Origin: Rhizomonospora bruguierae
Lineage (GTDB): Bacteria > Actinomycetota > Actinomycetes > Mycobacteriales > Micromonosporaceae
DNA length: 48,443 nt
Direction: 5' to 3'
Assembly (NCBI RefSeq): GCF_018397995.1
Contig: NZ_BBQH01000033.1
Span: 38,515-86,957 of the forward strand
The notes below the pieces were generated by a model. The model had not been told where the DNA came from. It searched no databases and worked only from the letters and a program-made list of their open reading frames with translations. Shown piece after piece: positions 18,057 through 26,013 of this stretch (within the stretch, counting starts at the first letter, position 1; each line of letters begins with the position of its first letter). The position numbers and the translations under genes were made by a program.

Positions 18057-20228
18057 TCACGAATGTCGTGCGGAGGTCGGCAGGACCCGGCGCACCACCC
18101 GCTCGGCGGCACCACCGTCGTCCAGCGCGCAGAACCGGGCCCGGAAGGCGGCGCGGGCCTTCGCCGCGGCGTCACCGGCGTACCCGCCGCCGGTGAACGC
18201 GTCGACCAGCTCCGGCAGCGTGGTCGCGACGGCCCCGGGCGGCTCGGCCATCAGGTCGAACGTGACCCCGCGGTTGGTCCGGTAGACCTCCCAGTCCGGC
18301 GCGAAGATCACCACGGGCCGGTCCAGGACGGCGTAGTCGAACATCGCCGACGAGTAGTCCGTGATGAGCGCGTCGGAGGCCAGGTAAAGGTCCTCCACGA
18401 TCGGGTACCGGGAGACGTCCACCACCCGGCCGCCCGCCTCGGGGCGCCCCGCCTTGTCGTAGAAGTAGTGCGAGCGGACCAGCAGGACGTGGTCCGGCGG
18501 CAGTTGGGCGGCGAACTCGGCCAGATCCAGCACCGGTCGCCCGTCCTCAAGCCACTCGCGGTGCGTGGGCGCGTACAGCAGCACCGTGGCATCCGCCGGC
18601 ACGCCCACCTTCTCCCGGGCGGCGGCCGAGTCGGCCGGCGTGGCCAGGGCCAGCCGGTCGTTGCGCGGGTAGCCGACCTCGAGCGTCTCGTACCGGCACG
18701 GGTACGCCCGCTCCCAGATCTCCGTGGTGAAGGCGTTCGACGTGACGCTGAAATCCCACCGGTCCGCCCGGGCCAGCTCGGCCCGGATGTCCTTGCCCTT
18801 GGCGCCGACCGGGTGGTCGAGCTGGGCCAGGCCCATCAGCTTCAGCGGGGTCCCGTGGTGCGTCATCACGTGCACCGACCCGGCGCGCTTACGCACCCAG
18901 TTCGGCCAGTTCACGTTGTTGAACAGGTAGCCCGCGCGGGCGAGCAGCCGGTAGTAGCGGAGCGTGCCGGCCACGACATGGTCCACGCCGGACGGGATGG
19001 TGCCGGCCCGGGAGCGGTTCACCACGACCACCCCGCGCACGCCGGGCGCCAGCTCACGCGCCTTGGCGTGGATGGCGGCCGGGTTGCACAGGTACCCGCG
19101 GTACCAGTACGACGCGTACAGCGCGAGCGATCGGTCCACCGGCAGCCGCCGCTGGATGCGGTAGTACCCCCGGTACAGCCGCTCCCGTACCCGGCGCGCG
19201 GCCGTGAACGCGGCCCGCTTGCCCCGCCGGGCGAAGCGCCGCGCCCGGCGCACGTTCGCCCGACCCTGACGCAGCGCCTCGAAGCCCACAAAGGAGCCCC
19301 GGGCGATCATCCGGTGCCGCTTCCCCGCCAGGCCGCCCGGCGGCGTGTACCCGGCCTCCGGGCGGTACCGCCGGTAGAACTCGGTCATCCGCGCGAAGAA
19401 GGCGCGACGGGAGCGGGCCGGCACGCGCTCGCCGTTGCCGAGCACGAGCAGCAGGTGCCAGATCATCCGGTCGAACATCGGCCGGCGCAGCGCCTCGAAC
19501 TCGGGCGCGCACCCCGCCGTCCGCTCCCAGGCGTGCACCCAGTGGTCGAAGATCTCGAAGTGCCGCTCGCCCCGGGTCCGGGTGATCGCGCCGGTGCGCC
19601 GCTGCCGGTAGTTCACGCAGACCCGGTTCAGCACACCGATCCGCCGCGCCGCGCCCAGCACCGGGTAGGTGAACGAGACGTCCTCGTACCAGCCGGACTC
19701 GAACCGGAAGTTGAGCTGGAGCAGCAACTCCCGCCGGATGATCTTGTTCCAGGCGACGTGCAGGATCCGGAACGCCGGCAACCACTCGTGCAACGCGAAC
19801 TCGTCCGGCGCGGCCGGCAGGACGTCCACCGAGCTGCTCGGCTCGATGCGACCGTCCCAGTGCGCCCGAACATAGTCCACGATCAGCGCGTCCAGGCGGC
19901 CGTCCCGCAGGCGCTGCGCCACCGCGCCGATCGCGCCGGGGGTCAACCAGTCATCGCTGTCCACGAACCACACGTACTCGCCGGTGGCCGCGTCCAGGCC
20001 CAGGTTCCGGGCCCGGCCCAGGCCGACGTTCTCCGGCGGGGTCAGCACCCGCACCCGCGGGTCCCGGGCGGCGTACTCGGCGAGGATCTCGCCGCTGTGG
20101 TCCGGCGAGCGGTCGTCGATCGCGATCACTTCGAGGTCGGTGAACCGCTGATCGAGGATCGAGTCCAGACACTCCCGCAGGTAGCCCTGCACCTTGTAGC
20201 ACGGTACGACCACGCTGAGCAGGGTCAC
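18057..20228 (-). CDS. GT2-TagF fusion, wall glycopolymer polymerase (short form)
   Basis: This 723-residue protein has the same two-domain plan as its neighbour but without the long middle part: GT2 at about 3-220 (SVVVPCYKVQGYL, DDRSPDHS at 38-45, DSDDW at 90-94), an Arg-rich linker (about 310-360) and a TagF-like domain (HHGTPLKLMG from 457, YAPTHREW, LITDYSS at 621-627). The GTG at 20228 overlaps the stop of the CDP-alcohol phosphotransferase gene (GTGA) and has GGGAG upstream; the long frame beyond it is a shadow. One of the pair may act as primase (TagB-like) and the other as polymerase (TagF-like); this split is inference. Confidence 0.87.
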   Translation of the reverse strand: MTLLSVVVPCYKVQGYLRECLDSILDQRFTDLEVIAIDDRSPDHSGEILAEYAARDPRVRVLTPPENVGLGRARNLGLDAATGEYVWFVDSDDWLTPGAIGAVAQRLRDGRLDALIVDYVRAHWDGRIEPSSSVDVLPAAPDEFALHEWLPAFRILHVAWNKIIRRELLLQLNFRFESGWYEDVSFTYPVLGAARRIGVLNRVCVNYRQRRTGAITRTRGERHFEIFDHWVHAWERTAGCAPEFEALRRPMFDRMIWHLLLVLGNGERVPARSRRAFFARMTEFYRRYRPEAGYTPPGGLAGKRHRMIARGSFVGFEALRQGRANVRRARRFARRGKRAAFTAARRVRERLYRGYYRIQRRLPVDRSLALYASYWYRGYLCNPAAIHAKARELAPGVRGVVVVNRSRAGTIPSGVDHVVAGTLRYYRLLARAGYLFNNVNWPNWVRKRAGSVHVMTHHGTPLKLMGLAQLDHPVGAKGKDIRAELARADRWDFSVTSNAFTTEIWERAYPCRYETLEVGYPRNDRLALATPADSAAAREKVGVPADATVLLYAPTHREWLEDGRPVLDLAEFAAQLPPDHVLLVRSHYFYDKAGRPEAGGRVVDVSRYPIVEDLYLASDALITDYSSAMFDYAVLDRPVVIFAPDWEVYRTNRGVTFDLMAEPPGAVATTLPELVDAFTGGGYAGDAAAKARAAFRARFCALDDGGAAERVVRRVLPTSARHS

Positions 20229-21955
20229 CGGGTTCTCCCACCTTCCGGCACGGGCACCGGCGCCGGCCGCGATGCCGCGAACCCGGCGGCGGCGCGGATG
20301 CCGAGGACCAATCCAACATACCCAGCCAATCCGGCGAGCAGCGCCGGGGCCGCTGCGGGGAGCAGCGCGGCGAGTATCAGTACGATCATCCGCCCGTCCC
20401 AGCCGAGCGCGACGGCGGCACGCCGGGGCGGGATGTTCTTCTCCATCCGGGCCACGAGGTCGTAGTGGTGCAGCGCGAGGAGCACCAGCAGCAGGTACAG
20501 CAGCGGGTACGGCACCCCGCGGTACACGCCCACCGCCACCACGGCCAGGTACTCGACGGCCCGCAGCGCCGCCGGCACCAGCCAGTCCAGGCCGCTGCCC
20601 CCGGCGCGCCGGCCCGGCCGGAGCAGCCGGACCAGCGGCCCGTCGTCCCGGTGATCCGGGGCGTCCGGGCCGGCCATCACCGGCACCCGCATCGACGCGG
20701 CGCGCAGGCCGCGCAGCGCGAGCGTGTACGCGAAGGCCAGCCCGCCCCAAACCAGCACCGCGATCAGCGCGGCCCGCCCATTGACCAGCGCGGTGACCAC
20801 GGCGATCAGCGCCCACCGCTCCCCGATCGGGAACACCACGATCCGCTTGAGCCAGTAGATCGGCGAACCGGTGTCCGCCTGCACCCGCTCGGAGGCGGCG
20901 CCGAGCCGGCCGCCGATGCCGCGCACCCCGGCCGCCGCCGCGGGCCGGGACGCGGCCCGGTCGTGCATCGCGCCGTACCAGGCGTCGGTCATGTGCCGGA
21001 CGGTCTGGAGCACGATCGCCGCCACGGCCAGCGGCCAGGTGTGCCCCAGCCCGGCGCGCTCGGCGCCGGCCGCCAGCCCGGCGTAGACCACGTACTCCTT
21101 GAGCCGGTCGGCCATCGTGTCCAGCCAGCCCCCGGCCACGCTGAACCGGCGGGTGTACCGGGCCAGTTGCCCGTCCACACAGTCCAGCACGAAGCCCAGG
21201 TACAGCAGCACCGCGCCGGCGATCAGGGCGGGCCGGGTAGCGGACCAGAAGCCCAGCGCGGCCAGCCCGGCCAGCGCCACCGACACGGCGGTGACCCCGG
21301 TCGGGGTCAGCCCGAGCCGGGCCGCCGCCCGGGTCACCAGCGGCGACCACGGGCTGACGAAGAACGTGGTGAAGAAGTCGTCGCGCTCCTTGACGGCCAG
21401 CCTGAGCCGGGCCGCGTCCTCGTCGACGGCCGCCACCGCCGCGCGGGCGGCCGCCAGCCCGGCGGCGTCGGTCACCCGCTCGGCGTGCAGCAGCCGGACC
21501 CGGTGCGCCCCGAGCGTCACCCCCGACCCGTGCAGCTCACCGAGCAGCCCATCGACGTCGTGGCCGGTCGCCGCCACCAGGGTGGGCAGGTCCGCCGGGA
21601 CCACCAGGAGGGCACCGAGGAAGGCGTGCTGCCCCGCACCGGCCGGCAGCACCTCGGCGACCCGCCCGCGCGCCTCCCGGACGCCGGCGGCGTGCGGGGC
21701 GGCGCCCGCGGGGCCGGTCAGCGCGACCGAGCGACCGGACGGGTCCGTCGCCAGGTGCCACAGCACCGCGTCGTTGGCGACCAGGTCACCCCCGCACACC
21801 AGCAGCCGCTCGCCCCGCGCCGCGGCCATCCGCAGCACCGCGCCGTCGCCCACCGGCGCCACCAGCACCTCGCGGGCACCGGCCGCCCGCAACTGCCCGG
21901 CGAGCACCTCGACATCGCCGGCACGGGCTCCGGCGAGCAGTACGGCCAGCGTCAC
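20225..21955 (-). CDS. CDP-alcohol phosphotransferase with nucleotidyltransferase-like N-terminus
   Basis: This is a membrane enzyme of 576 residues with three parts. Residues 1-180 resemble a degenerate sugar-nucleotidyltransferase (AVLLAGARAGDVEVL, VCGGDLVANDAVLWHL). Residues about 195-340 contain the CDP-alcohol phosphotransferase signature D261-G-x2-A-R-x8-G275-x3-D279-x3-D283, complete. The C-terminal half has more hydrophobic segments and resembles DUF5941. Fusions of a nucleotidyltransferase with a CDP-alcohol phosphotransferase are known from inositol-phosphate synthesis; here the context suggests making a lipid or polyol-phosphate precursor for the wall polymer. GTG start, three bases after the TagH stop. 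Confidence 0.83.
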   Translation of the reverse strand: MTLAVLLAGARAGDVEVLAGQLRAAGAREVLVAPVGDGAVLRMAAARGERLLVCGGDLVANDAVLWHLATDPSGRSVALTGPAGAAPHAAGVREARGRVAEVLPAGAGQHAFLGALLVVPADLPTLVAATGHDVDGLLGELHGSGVTLGAHRVRLLHAERVTDAAGLAAARAAVAAVDEDAARLRLAVKERDDFFTTFFVSPWSPLVTRAAARLGLTPTGVTAVSVALAGLAALGFWSATRPALIAGAVLLYLGFVLDCVDGQLARYTRRFSVAGGWLDTMADRLKEYVVYAGLAAGAERAGLGHTWPLAVAAIVLQTVRHMTDAWYGAMHDRAASRPAAAAGVRGIGGRLGAASERVQADTGSPIYWLKRIVVFPIGERWALIAVVTALVNGRAALIAVLVWGGLAFAYTLALRGLRAASMRVPVMAGPDAPDHRDDGPLVRLLRPGRRAGGSGLDWLVPAALRAVEYLAVVAVGVYRGVPYPLLYLLLVLLALHHYDLVARMEKNIPPRRAAVALGWDGRMIVLILAALLPAAAPALLAGLAGYVGLVLGIRAAAGFAASRPAPVPVPEGGRTR

Positions 21956-21958
21956 CTT

Positions 21959-22708
21959 CTAGGCCCGGACCAGCCCGTTGTACGCGTCAAGCGCCTCGCG
22001 CACCGTGCCGTCGACCTCGAGTTTCCCGGCGTTGATATACAGCCCCCGGGTGCAGAACCGGGTCAGGTCGTTCTCGTTGTGCGAGACCAGGACCAGCGTG
22101 CGGCCCTCGGCGAGCAGGCGCTCCATGGTCGCGTAGCACTTCTCCCGGAAGTCCTTGTCGCCGACCGCCATCACCTCGTCGACCAGCAGGATCGGGTGGT
22201 GCAGCTGGGCGATCACCGAGAAGCCCAGGCGCACCTTCATGCCGGAGGAATAGTGCCGCACCGGCGTGTCGATGGCCGCCCGGACCTGGTCCCCGGCGAA
22301 CTCGACGATCTCGTCGAACTTGGCCCGCAGGGTGCCTCGGCTCATCCCGTGCAGGGAACCGACCAGGTGCACGTTCTCCCGGCCGGTCAGCCCGCTGGAG
22401 AAGCCGGCCGACAGTTCCAGCAGCGGCGCCACCGCCCCGCGCGTCGTGATCGCCCCCTCGTCCGGGATCAGCACGCCGGCGACCAGGCGCAACAGCGTGC
22501 TCTTGCCGGTGCCGTTGCGACCGATGACGCCGACCGCCTCGCCCGGCATGATGTCGAACGACAGGTTCCGCAGCGGCCAGAAGTCACCGGCGCGGGGGTG
22601 GCTCCCGCCCCGGTGGATGAACATGTCCCGCAGACTCAGCTGGCGCCGCCGGTTCCGGACGAACCGGATGCCCAGGTCCCGGGCTTCGATAATCGGCTCG
22701 GACGACAT
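21959..22708 (-). CDS. Wall-polymer exporter ATPase, TagH/Wzt type
   Basis: This 249-residue ATPase energises export of the lipid-linked polymer. It has the TagH/RfbE hallmark of a split N-terminus (LGIRFVRNRRRQLSLRDMF before FWPLRNLSFDI), Walker A GRNGTGKS at 63-70, the altered signature YSSGMKVRL at 153-161, Walker B ILLVDEV at 173-179 and the H-loop LVSHN at 207-211. It lacks the C-terminal carbohydrate-binding domain of Wzt. Its ATG shares one base with the stop of the permease gene (TGATG). Confidence 0.93.
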   Translation of the reverse strand: MSSEPIIEARDLGIRFVRNRRRQLSLRDMFIHRGGSHPRAGDFWPLRNLSFDIMPGEAVGVIGRNGTGKSTLLRLVAGVLIPDEGAITTRGAVAPLLELSAGFSSGLTGRENVHLVGSLHGMSRGTLRAKFDEIVEFAGDQVRAAIDTPVRHYSSGMKVRLGFSVIAQLHHPILLVDEVMAVGDKDFREKCYATMERLLAEGRTLVLVSHNENDLTRFCTRGLYINAGKLEVDGTVREALDAYNGLVRA

Positions 22709-23511
22709 CACAGCTCCTTGAGCACGGCCGGTTCCAGGCGGCGGAACACCCACCACCCGCTGAGCAGCACGATCAGGCAGCCCGCGGCCGAGGTGATCAG
22801 CAGCCAGTTCGGCGGCCACTCGTTGGCGATCCAGGCGGCGTGGTGCAACTGGAAGATGCCGACCAGTGGGTTGATCTCATACAGCGTCTTTACCCACTCG
22901 GGCACGTCGCTCTGCTGCACCCGGGAAAGCGGGTAGATGATCGGCGCGGCGTAGAACAGCGCCCGCTGCGCCAGCCGCATCAGCCGCTCCACGTCCCTCA
23001 GCAGCACGTTCAGCGACGACAGCAACAGCGAGATGCCGGTCAGCAGGATCGCCTGGAGCATCAGTGCCAGCGGCAACGCCAGCATGTTCCAGCCGAAGTC
23101 GCCGTCGAACAGGATCGCGGCGATGATCAGGATCGGCACGCCGGCCAGGTACTCGGCGAACCGGCCGATCACGCGCCCGATCGGGAACACCTCGCGGGGC
23201 ACCTTCATCGTGGTGATCAGTCGGGCCTGCCCGGTGAGGGCGCTGGTCGACTCGTTCAGCGAACTGCTGACCCACATCCAGGCGAAGACGCCGGTGAGCA
23301 CGAACAGCGGGTACGAGGCGTGCGCCGGGCCGACGCGCTCGCCGTACAGCACGCCGAACACGAAGTAGTAGATCAGGCCCATGCCCAGCGGCTCGATCAG
23401 CGACCAGATGTACCCCAGCACCGACTGCTGGTACTTGACGGTGAGATCGCGCTGCACCAGGAGCCGTAGTACGCCTCGGTGGCCCCATACCGCCGCGACA
23501 CTGGACGTCAC
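22708..23511 (-). CDS. Wall-polymer exporter permease, TagG/Wzm type
   Basis: This 267-residue ABC-2 permease has the family's N-terminal amphipathic region (VQRDLTVKYQQSVLGYIWSLIEPLG) followed by about six membrane helices, among them LGMGLIYYFVFGVLY, FVLTGVFAWMWVSSSL and the ISLLLSSLNVLLRDVERL segment typical of polysaccharide exporters. With TagH it forms the flippase of the glycopolymer. It is the first gene of the five-gene operon; GTG start with GGGGAG upstream. The leader carries a perfect 8-bp inverted repeat (23557-23580). Confidence 0.92.
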   Translation of the reverse strand: MTSSVAAVWGHRGVLRLLVQRDLTVKYQQSVLGYIWSLIEPLGMGLIYYFVFGVLYGERVGPAHASYPLFVLTGVFAWMWVSSSLNESTSALTGQARLITTMKVPREVFPIGRVIGRFAEYLAGVPILIIAAILFDGDFGWNMLALPLALMLQAILLTGISLLLSSLNVLLRDVERLMRLAQRALFYAAPIIYPLSRVQQSDVPEWVKTLYEINPLVGIFQLHHAAWIANEWPPNWLLITSAAGCLIVLLSGWWVFRRLEPAVLKEL

Positions 23512-23556
23512 CGGAGTCTCCCCTTCCCGACCGAGTCCCGTCAGCGGGGCCGGCGT

Positions 23557-23580
23557 AACGGCTGAAGGTTAGCAGCCGTT
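23557..23580. promoter_or_regulatory. Inverted repeat in the tag operon leader
   Basis: AACGGCTG (23557-23564) and CAGCCGTT (23573-23580) form a perfect 8-bp inverted repeat with an 8-base spacer. It lies 46 bp upstream of the permease start on the minus strand. It could be an operator or an RNA hairpin; nothing in the window identifies a partner. Confidence 0.45.
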
Positions 23581-23652
23581 GGAGGTGAACGCGGGCCGAC
23601 GTCGTGGTTTACGGGCCGGTCCCGGGCCGCCCCTACGGGAGCCCGGCGCGAC

Positions 23653-23678
23653 GCATCCCTCCACGGGTGGAGGGATGC
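23653..23678. promoter_or_regulatory. Perfect 11-bp hairpin upstream of pspC
   Basis: GCATCCCTCCA (23653-23663), loop CGGG, then TGGAGGGATGC (23668-23678). It is 58 bp before the pspC start in the region between divergent genes, so a terminator role is unlikely. A candidate -10 (TAGCGT, near 23694) follows about 16 bp later, which makes an operator over the -35 region plausible. Confidence 0.5.
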
Positions 23679-23735
23679 CGCCGGCACGCCGCCTAGCGTG
23701 GACTGCCTACCGCGATCGAGGGGAAGGAATACACC

Positions 23736-23921
23736 ATGGCCACCACCCGTTTGTCACGACCCCGCGAGAACCGCTGGGTCGCCGGCGTCTGCGCCGGCCT
23801 CGCCCGCCGCCTCGGCTGGTCGCCGGGGCTGGTCCGGCTGCTGTTCCTGCTCTCCCTGCTGCTGCCCGGCACACAGGTCATCATCTACCTCGCGCTCTGG
23901 ATCGTCATGCCGAGCGACTGA
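23736..23921 (+). CDS. PspC-domain membrane miniprotein
   Basis: This 61-residue protein is almost only a PspC domain: LSRPRENRWVAGVCAGLARRLGW followed by a hydrophobic helix (about residues 30-56, LVRLLFLLSLLLPGTQVIIYLALWIVMPSD). PspC proteins act in envelope-stress sensing at the membrane; a small stand-alone form is common in actinomycetes. The ribosome site GGGGAAGGAA lies eight bases before ATG. It sits next to the wall-polymer operon, which fits an envelope role, but a direct link is not shown. Confidence 0.9.
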   Translation: MATTRLSRPRENRWVAGVCAGLARRLGWSPGLVRLLFLLSLLLPGTQVIIYLALWIVMPSD

Positions 23922-23937
23922 GGAGTCACCGTCCCGG

Positions 23938-24768
23938 CTACGCCGCCGTGTAGGTGACCTTCACGGTGGTGTAGCCCAGCCCGCGCAGGAGCCCCTCCAG
24001 CATCCGGGTGGTGTTGTCCCGCGCCTGCTGGGCCAGGTGGCTGTCCCGCGCTGCGGCGGCGATCCGCTCCTCGGCCAGCGCGTACACCTCCCGCTGCCGG
24101 TTCGGGTCGCCGCCGACCAGGTCGCCTAGGCGGTTCAGCAGCCCGCGCTGCTCCGCGAAGACGTAACTGGCCGGGATGTCCAGATTCGGCTCACCCAGCT
24201 TCGGCCCCGGCAGCCGGATCTCCACGCCGGTGCCGTCCGCCGAGCGGATGATGTTGCCCTCGGTCAGGGCGCCGAAGTCCACGTACGCCTCGACCGAGCC
24301 GGCCGCGATGAACAGCGTCCGCTGGTTGAGCAGGAAATCCGGTACGTACCTGCGGTCCTTCTGCAGGTCGATGACCACCTGGAAGTTGCCCTGGGCGGCC
24401 ACGTACCGGCTCAGGTCCTTGATCGACAGCAGCAGCGGGGGCTGGCTGCGGTCGGCCTGCTCCTTGCTGAACGGGTTCTTCAGGTCCGGGAAGATGTTCA
24501 CCGAGCGCAGCCCGAGACCGGCGGCGACCAGCAGCGCCACGATGATGGCCAGCCAGAACAGCCCACGGCCCCGGCGCGGTGGCGCCTCGACCAGTTCCGT
24601 GCGGCCGGCCTCGGCCAATGGCGACTCGGCCAGCGGCCGGCCGATCTCCTCCGTGCCTTCCGGCCAGCCCAGGTCGGTGTCGACCTGGCTCGACCCGAGC
24701 CGTGCCCGGCCGGCCGCGTACTCCGGGAACTCGCGGGTGGGCCCGTTGGTTTCCGATGATCCGCTCAT
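23938..24768 (-). CDS. DUF4230 membrane-anchored protein
   Basis: This 276-residue protein has an acidic, Pro-containing cytoplasmic N-terminus (1-65), one membrane helix (about 69-88, GLFWLAIIVALLVAAGLGL) and an outside domain of the DUF4230 type, with LLLSIKDLSRYVAAQGNFQVVIDLQKD and ALTEGNIIRSADGTGVEIRLPGPKL. Function is unknown. It is convergent with pspC, with 16 bp between the stops. It has a start at ATG 24768. Confidence 0.82.
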   Translation of the reverse strand: MSGSSETNGPTREFPEYAAGRARLGSSQVDTDLGWPEGTEEIGRPLAESPLAEAGRTELVEAPPRRGRGLFWLAIIVALLVAAGLGLRSVNIFPDLKNPFSKEQADRSQPPLLLSIKDLSRYVAAQGNFQVVIDLQKDRRYVPDFLLNQRTLFIAAGSVEAYVDFGALTEGNIIRSADGTGVEIRLPGPKLGEPNLDIPASYVFAEQRGLLNRLGDLVGGDPNRQREVYALAEERIAAAARDSHLAQQARDNTTRMLEGLLRGLGYTTVKVTYTAA

Positions 24769-24931
24769 CGCTCACCGCCCTGTCGGTCCGCCGATCGTGA
24801 CGTGGTACTCACGGTACGAGTGGGGTGCGACATCCGCGACCGGAGCCGCACACACGGCAGCCGCATTCACCGGCGTCGTCCCCGGGAGTTCAGCGAATGT
24901 TTGCCCTGCGGTAAGTTCGGAAGTTGTGAGC

Positions 24932-25951
24932 ATGGAAAGGGCGAGCCTCGCCGAGATCCGCGTCAAAACCTACAAGTCGCGCGATTCCTGGTGGACCGTG
25001 TTGCTGGTGGACCCGCTGGCGTCCCGGCTGGTCCGCCTGGTGTCGCCGTACCGGTCGGTCACGCCGAACCGGCTGAGCCTGGCCGCCGCGCTGATCGGCC
25101 TGGTCGCCGCGGCCTGCTTCGCGTTCGCCACGCCGTGGTGGCTGGTCGCCGGCGCGGTGCTGTTCCACTTCGCGTTCGTCGCCGACTGCATGGACGGCAA
25201 GGTCGGCCGGCTCAACGGCACCGGCACCGTGTTCGGCGCCTGGCTGGACTACATGCTCGACCGGGTCCGCGTGGTCACCTGCACCGCCGCGCTCATGGGC
25301 GGCCTGTGGGCGGTCACCCACAACCCGCTGTACCTGGTGCTCGGCGGCGTGGTGGTGTTCCTCGACATGTTCCACCACCTCAACTCGCTGGAGATCAGCC
25401 GGGTCAAGGGGAAGATGCGCAGCAAGCTGTCCGCCGCCGCCCAGCGCACCGCGATCGCCCGCGGCGAGACGGGCGCCCTGCCGCCCCGCTTCGTCGAGGA
25501 GGTCGTGGTCGAGGTGCCCTCCGGGGACGCCAGCCAGGCCGTCGCGAACCGGACCAAGTGGGTCGAGCGCGAGGTGGTCGACCTGAACGAGGACTTCCGC
25601 GCCCGGTTCGGACTCTTCGTCCGGCTCCGCAACCTGCTGCGCCGCGGCCGCATCCGGCCGAACGTGATGAGCACCGTCGAACTGCACATGGCCGTGTTCA
25701 TCATCGGCCCGCTGATCGGCGCGGCGACCGGCCACGTGGCCGGCGCGGTGGCCGCCGTCACCGTCGTCGCCGGCGCCCTGCTGCTGGTGTTCGACCTGGC
25801 CATCATCTACAAGCTGTACCTGTCGACGAAGGGCTTCGAGCAGCAGCTCGCCAAGGCCATCGCGACCGCGGAGGCGGCGGAGGCAGCGGCGGGCATCCAG
25901 CCGCCGGTCGCCGCCCCGGCCCCGGCGGCGACGGGCGGCCACGCCGTCTAG
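24932..25951 (+). CDS. CDP-alcohol phosphotransferase (second, stand-alone)
   Basis: This membrane enzyme has 339 residues. It carries the CDP-alcohol phosphotransferase signature D88-G-x2-G92-R93-x8-G102-x3-D106-x3-D110; the usual Ala is replaced by Gly92, which occurs in some members. Membrane helices flank it (about 47-85, 113-140, 255-300). The middle cytoplasmic part (about 150-225) is charged and contains FVEEVVVEVPSGDASQ. ATG 24932 has GGAAG eight bases upstream; GTG 24926 is less likely. The C-terminus is Ala/Pro-rich. It probably makes a phospholipid or polyol-phosphate lipid; its closeness to the wall-polymer operon suggests that route. Confidence 0.86.
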   Translation: MERASLAEIRVKTYKSRDSWWTVLLVDPLASRLVRLVSPYRSVTPNRLSLAAALIGLVAAACFAFATPWWLVAGAVLFHFAFVADCMDGKVGRLNGTGTVFGAWLDYMLDRVRVVTCTAALMGGLWAVTHNPLYLVLGGVVVFLDMFHHLNSLEISRVKGKMRSKLSAAAQRTAIARGETGALPPRFVEEVVVEVPSGDASQAVANRTKWVEREVVDLNEDFRARFGLFVRLRNLLRRGRIRPNVMSTVELHMAVFIIGPLIGAATGHVAGAVAAVTVVAGALLLVFDLAIIYKLYLSTKGFEQQLAKAIATAEAAEAAAGIQPPVAAPAPAATGGHAV

Positions 25952-25969
25952 GGCGGCAACGCGTCAGTT

Positions 25970-26009
25970 CGTCGCCGCCTCGCACGGGATGCCGTGCGGG
26001 GCGGCGACG
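25970..26009. terminator. Strong bidirectional terminator stem-loop
   Basis: CGTCGCCGCC-T-CGCACGG (25970-25987) pairs with CCGTGCG-G-GGCGGCGACG (25992-26009): 17 Watson-Crick pairs plus one G-T, around a GATG loop. It fills the gap between the convergent phosphotransferase and acyl-CoA dehydrogenase genes. Confidence 0.8.
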
Positions 26010-26013
26010 CTAC

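Noticed and set aside
18027-18060. GTG 18060 as the start of the long GT2-TagF protein
   Set aside because: The GTGA overlap is attractive, but the GGGAGAGG site six bases before ATG 18027 and the normal GT2 start favour the ATG. Not fully excluded.
14446-18285. A 1279-codon open frame on the plus strand, antisense to the long GT2-TagF gene
   Set aside because: It is a mirror of the GC-biased codons of the real gene. The translated sequence is Arg/Gly/Ala/Val/Pro-rich with no domains, and the opposite strand gives a full two-domain enzyme.
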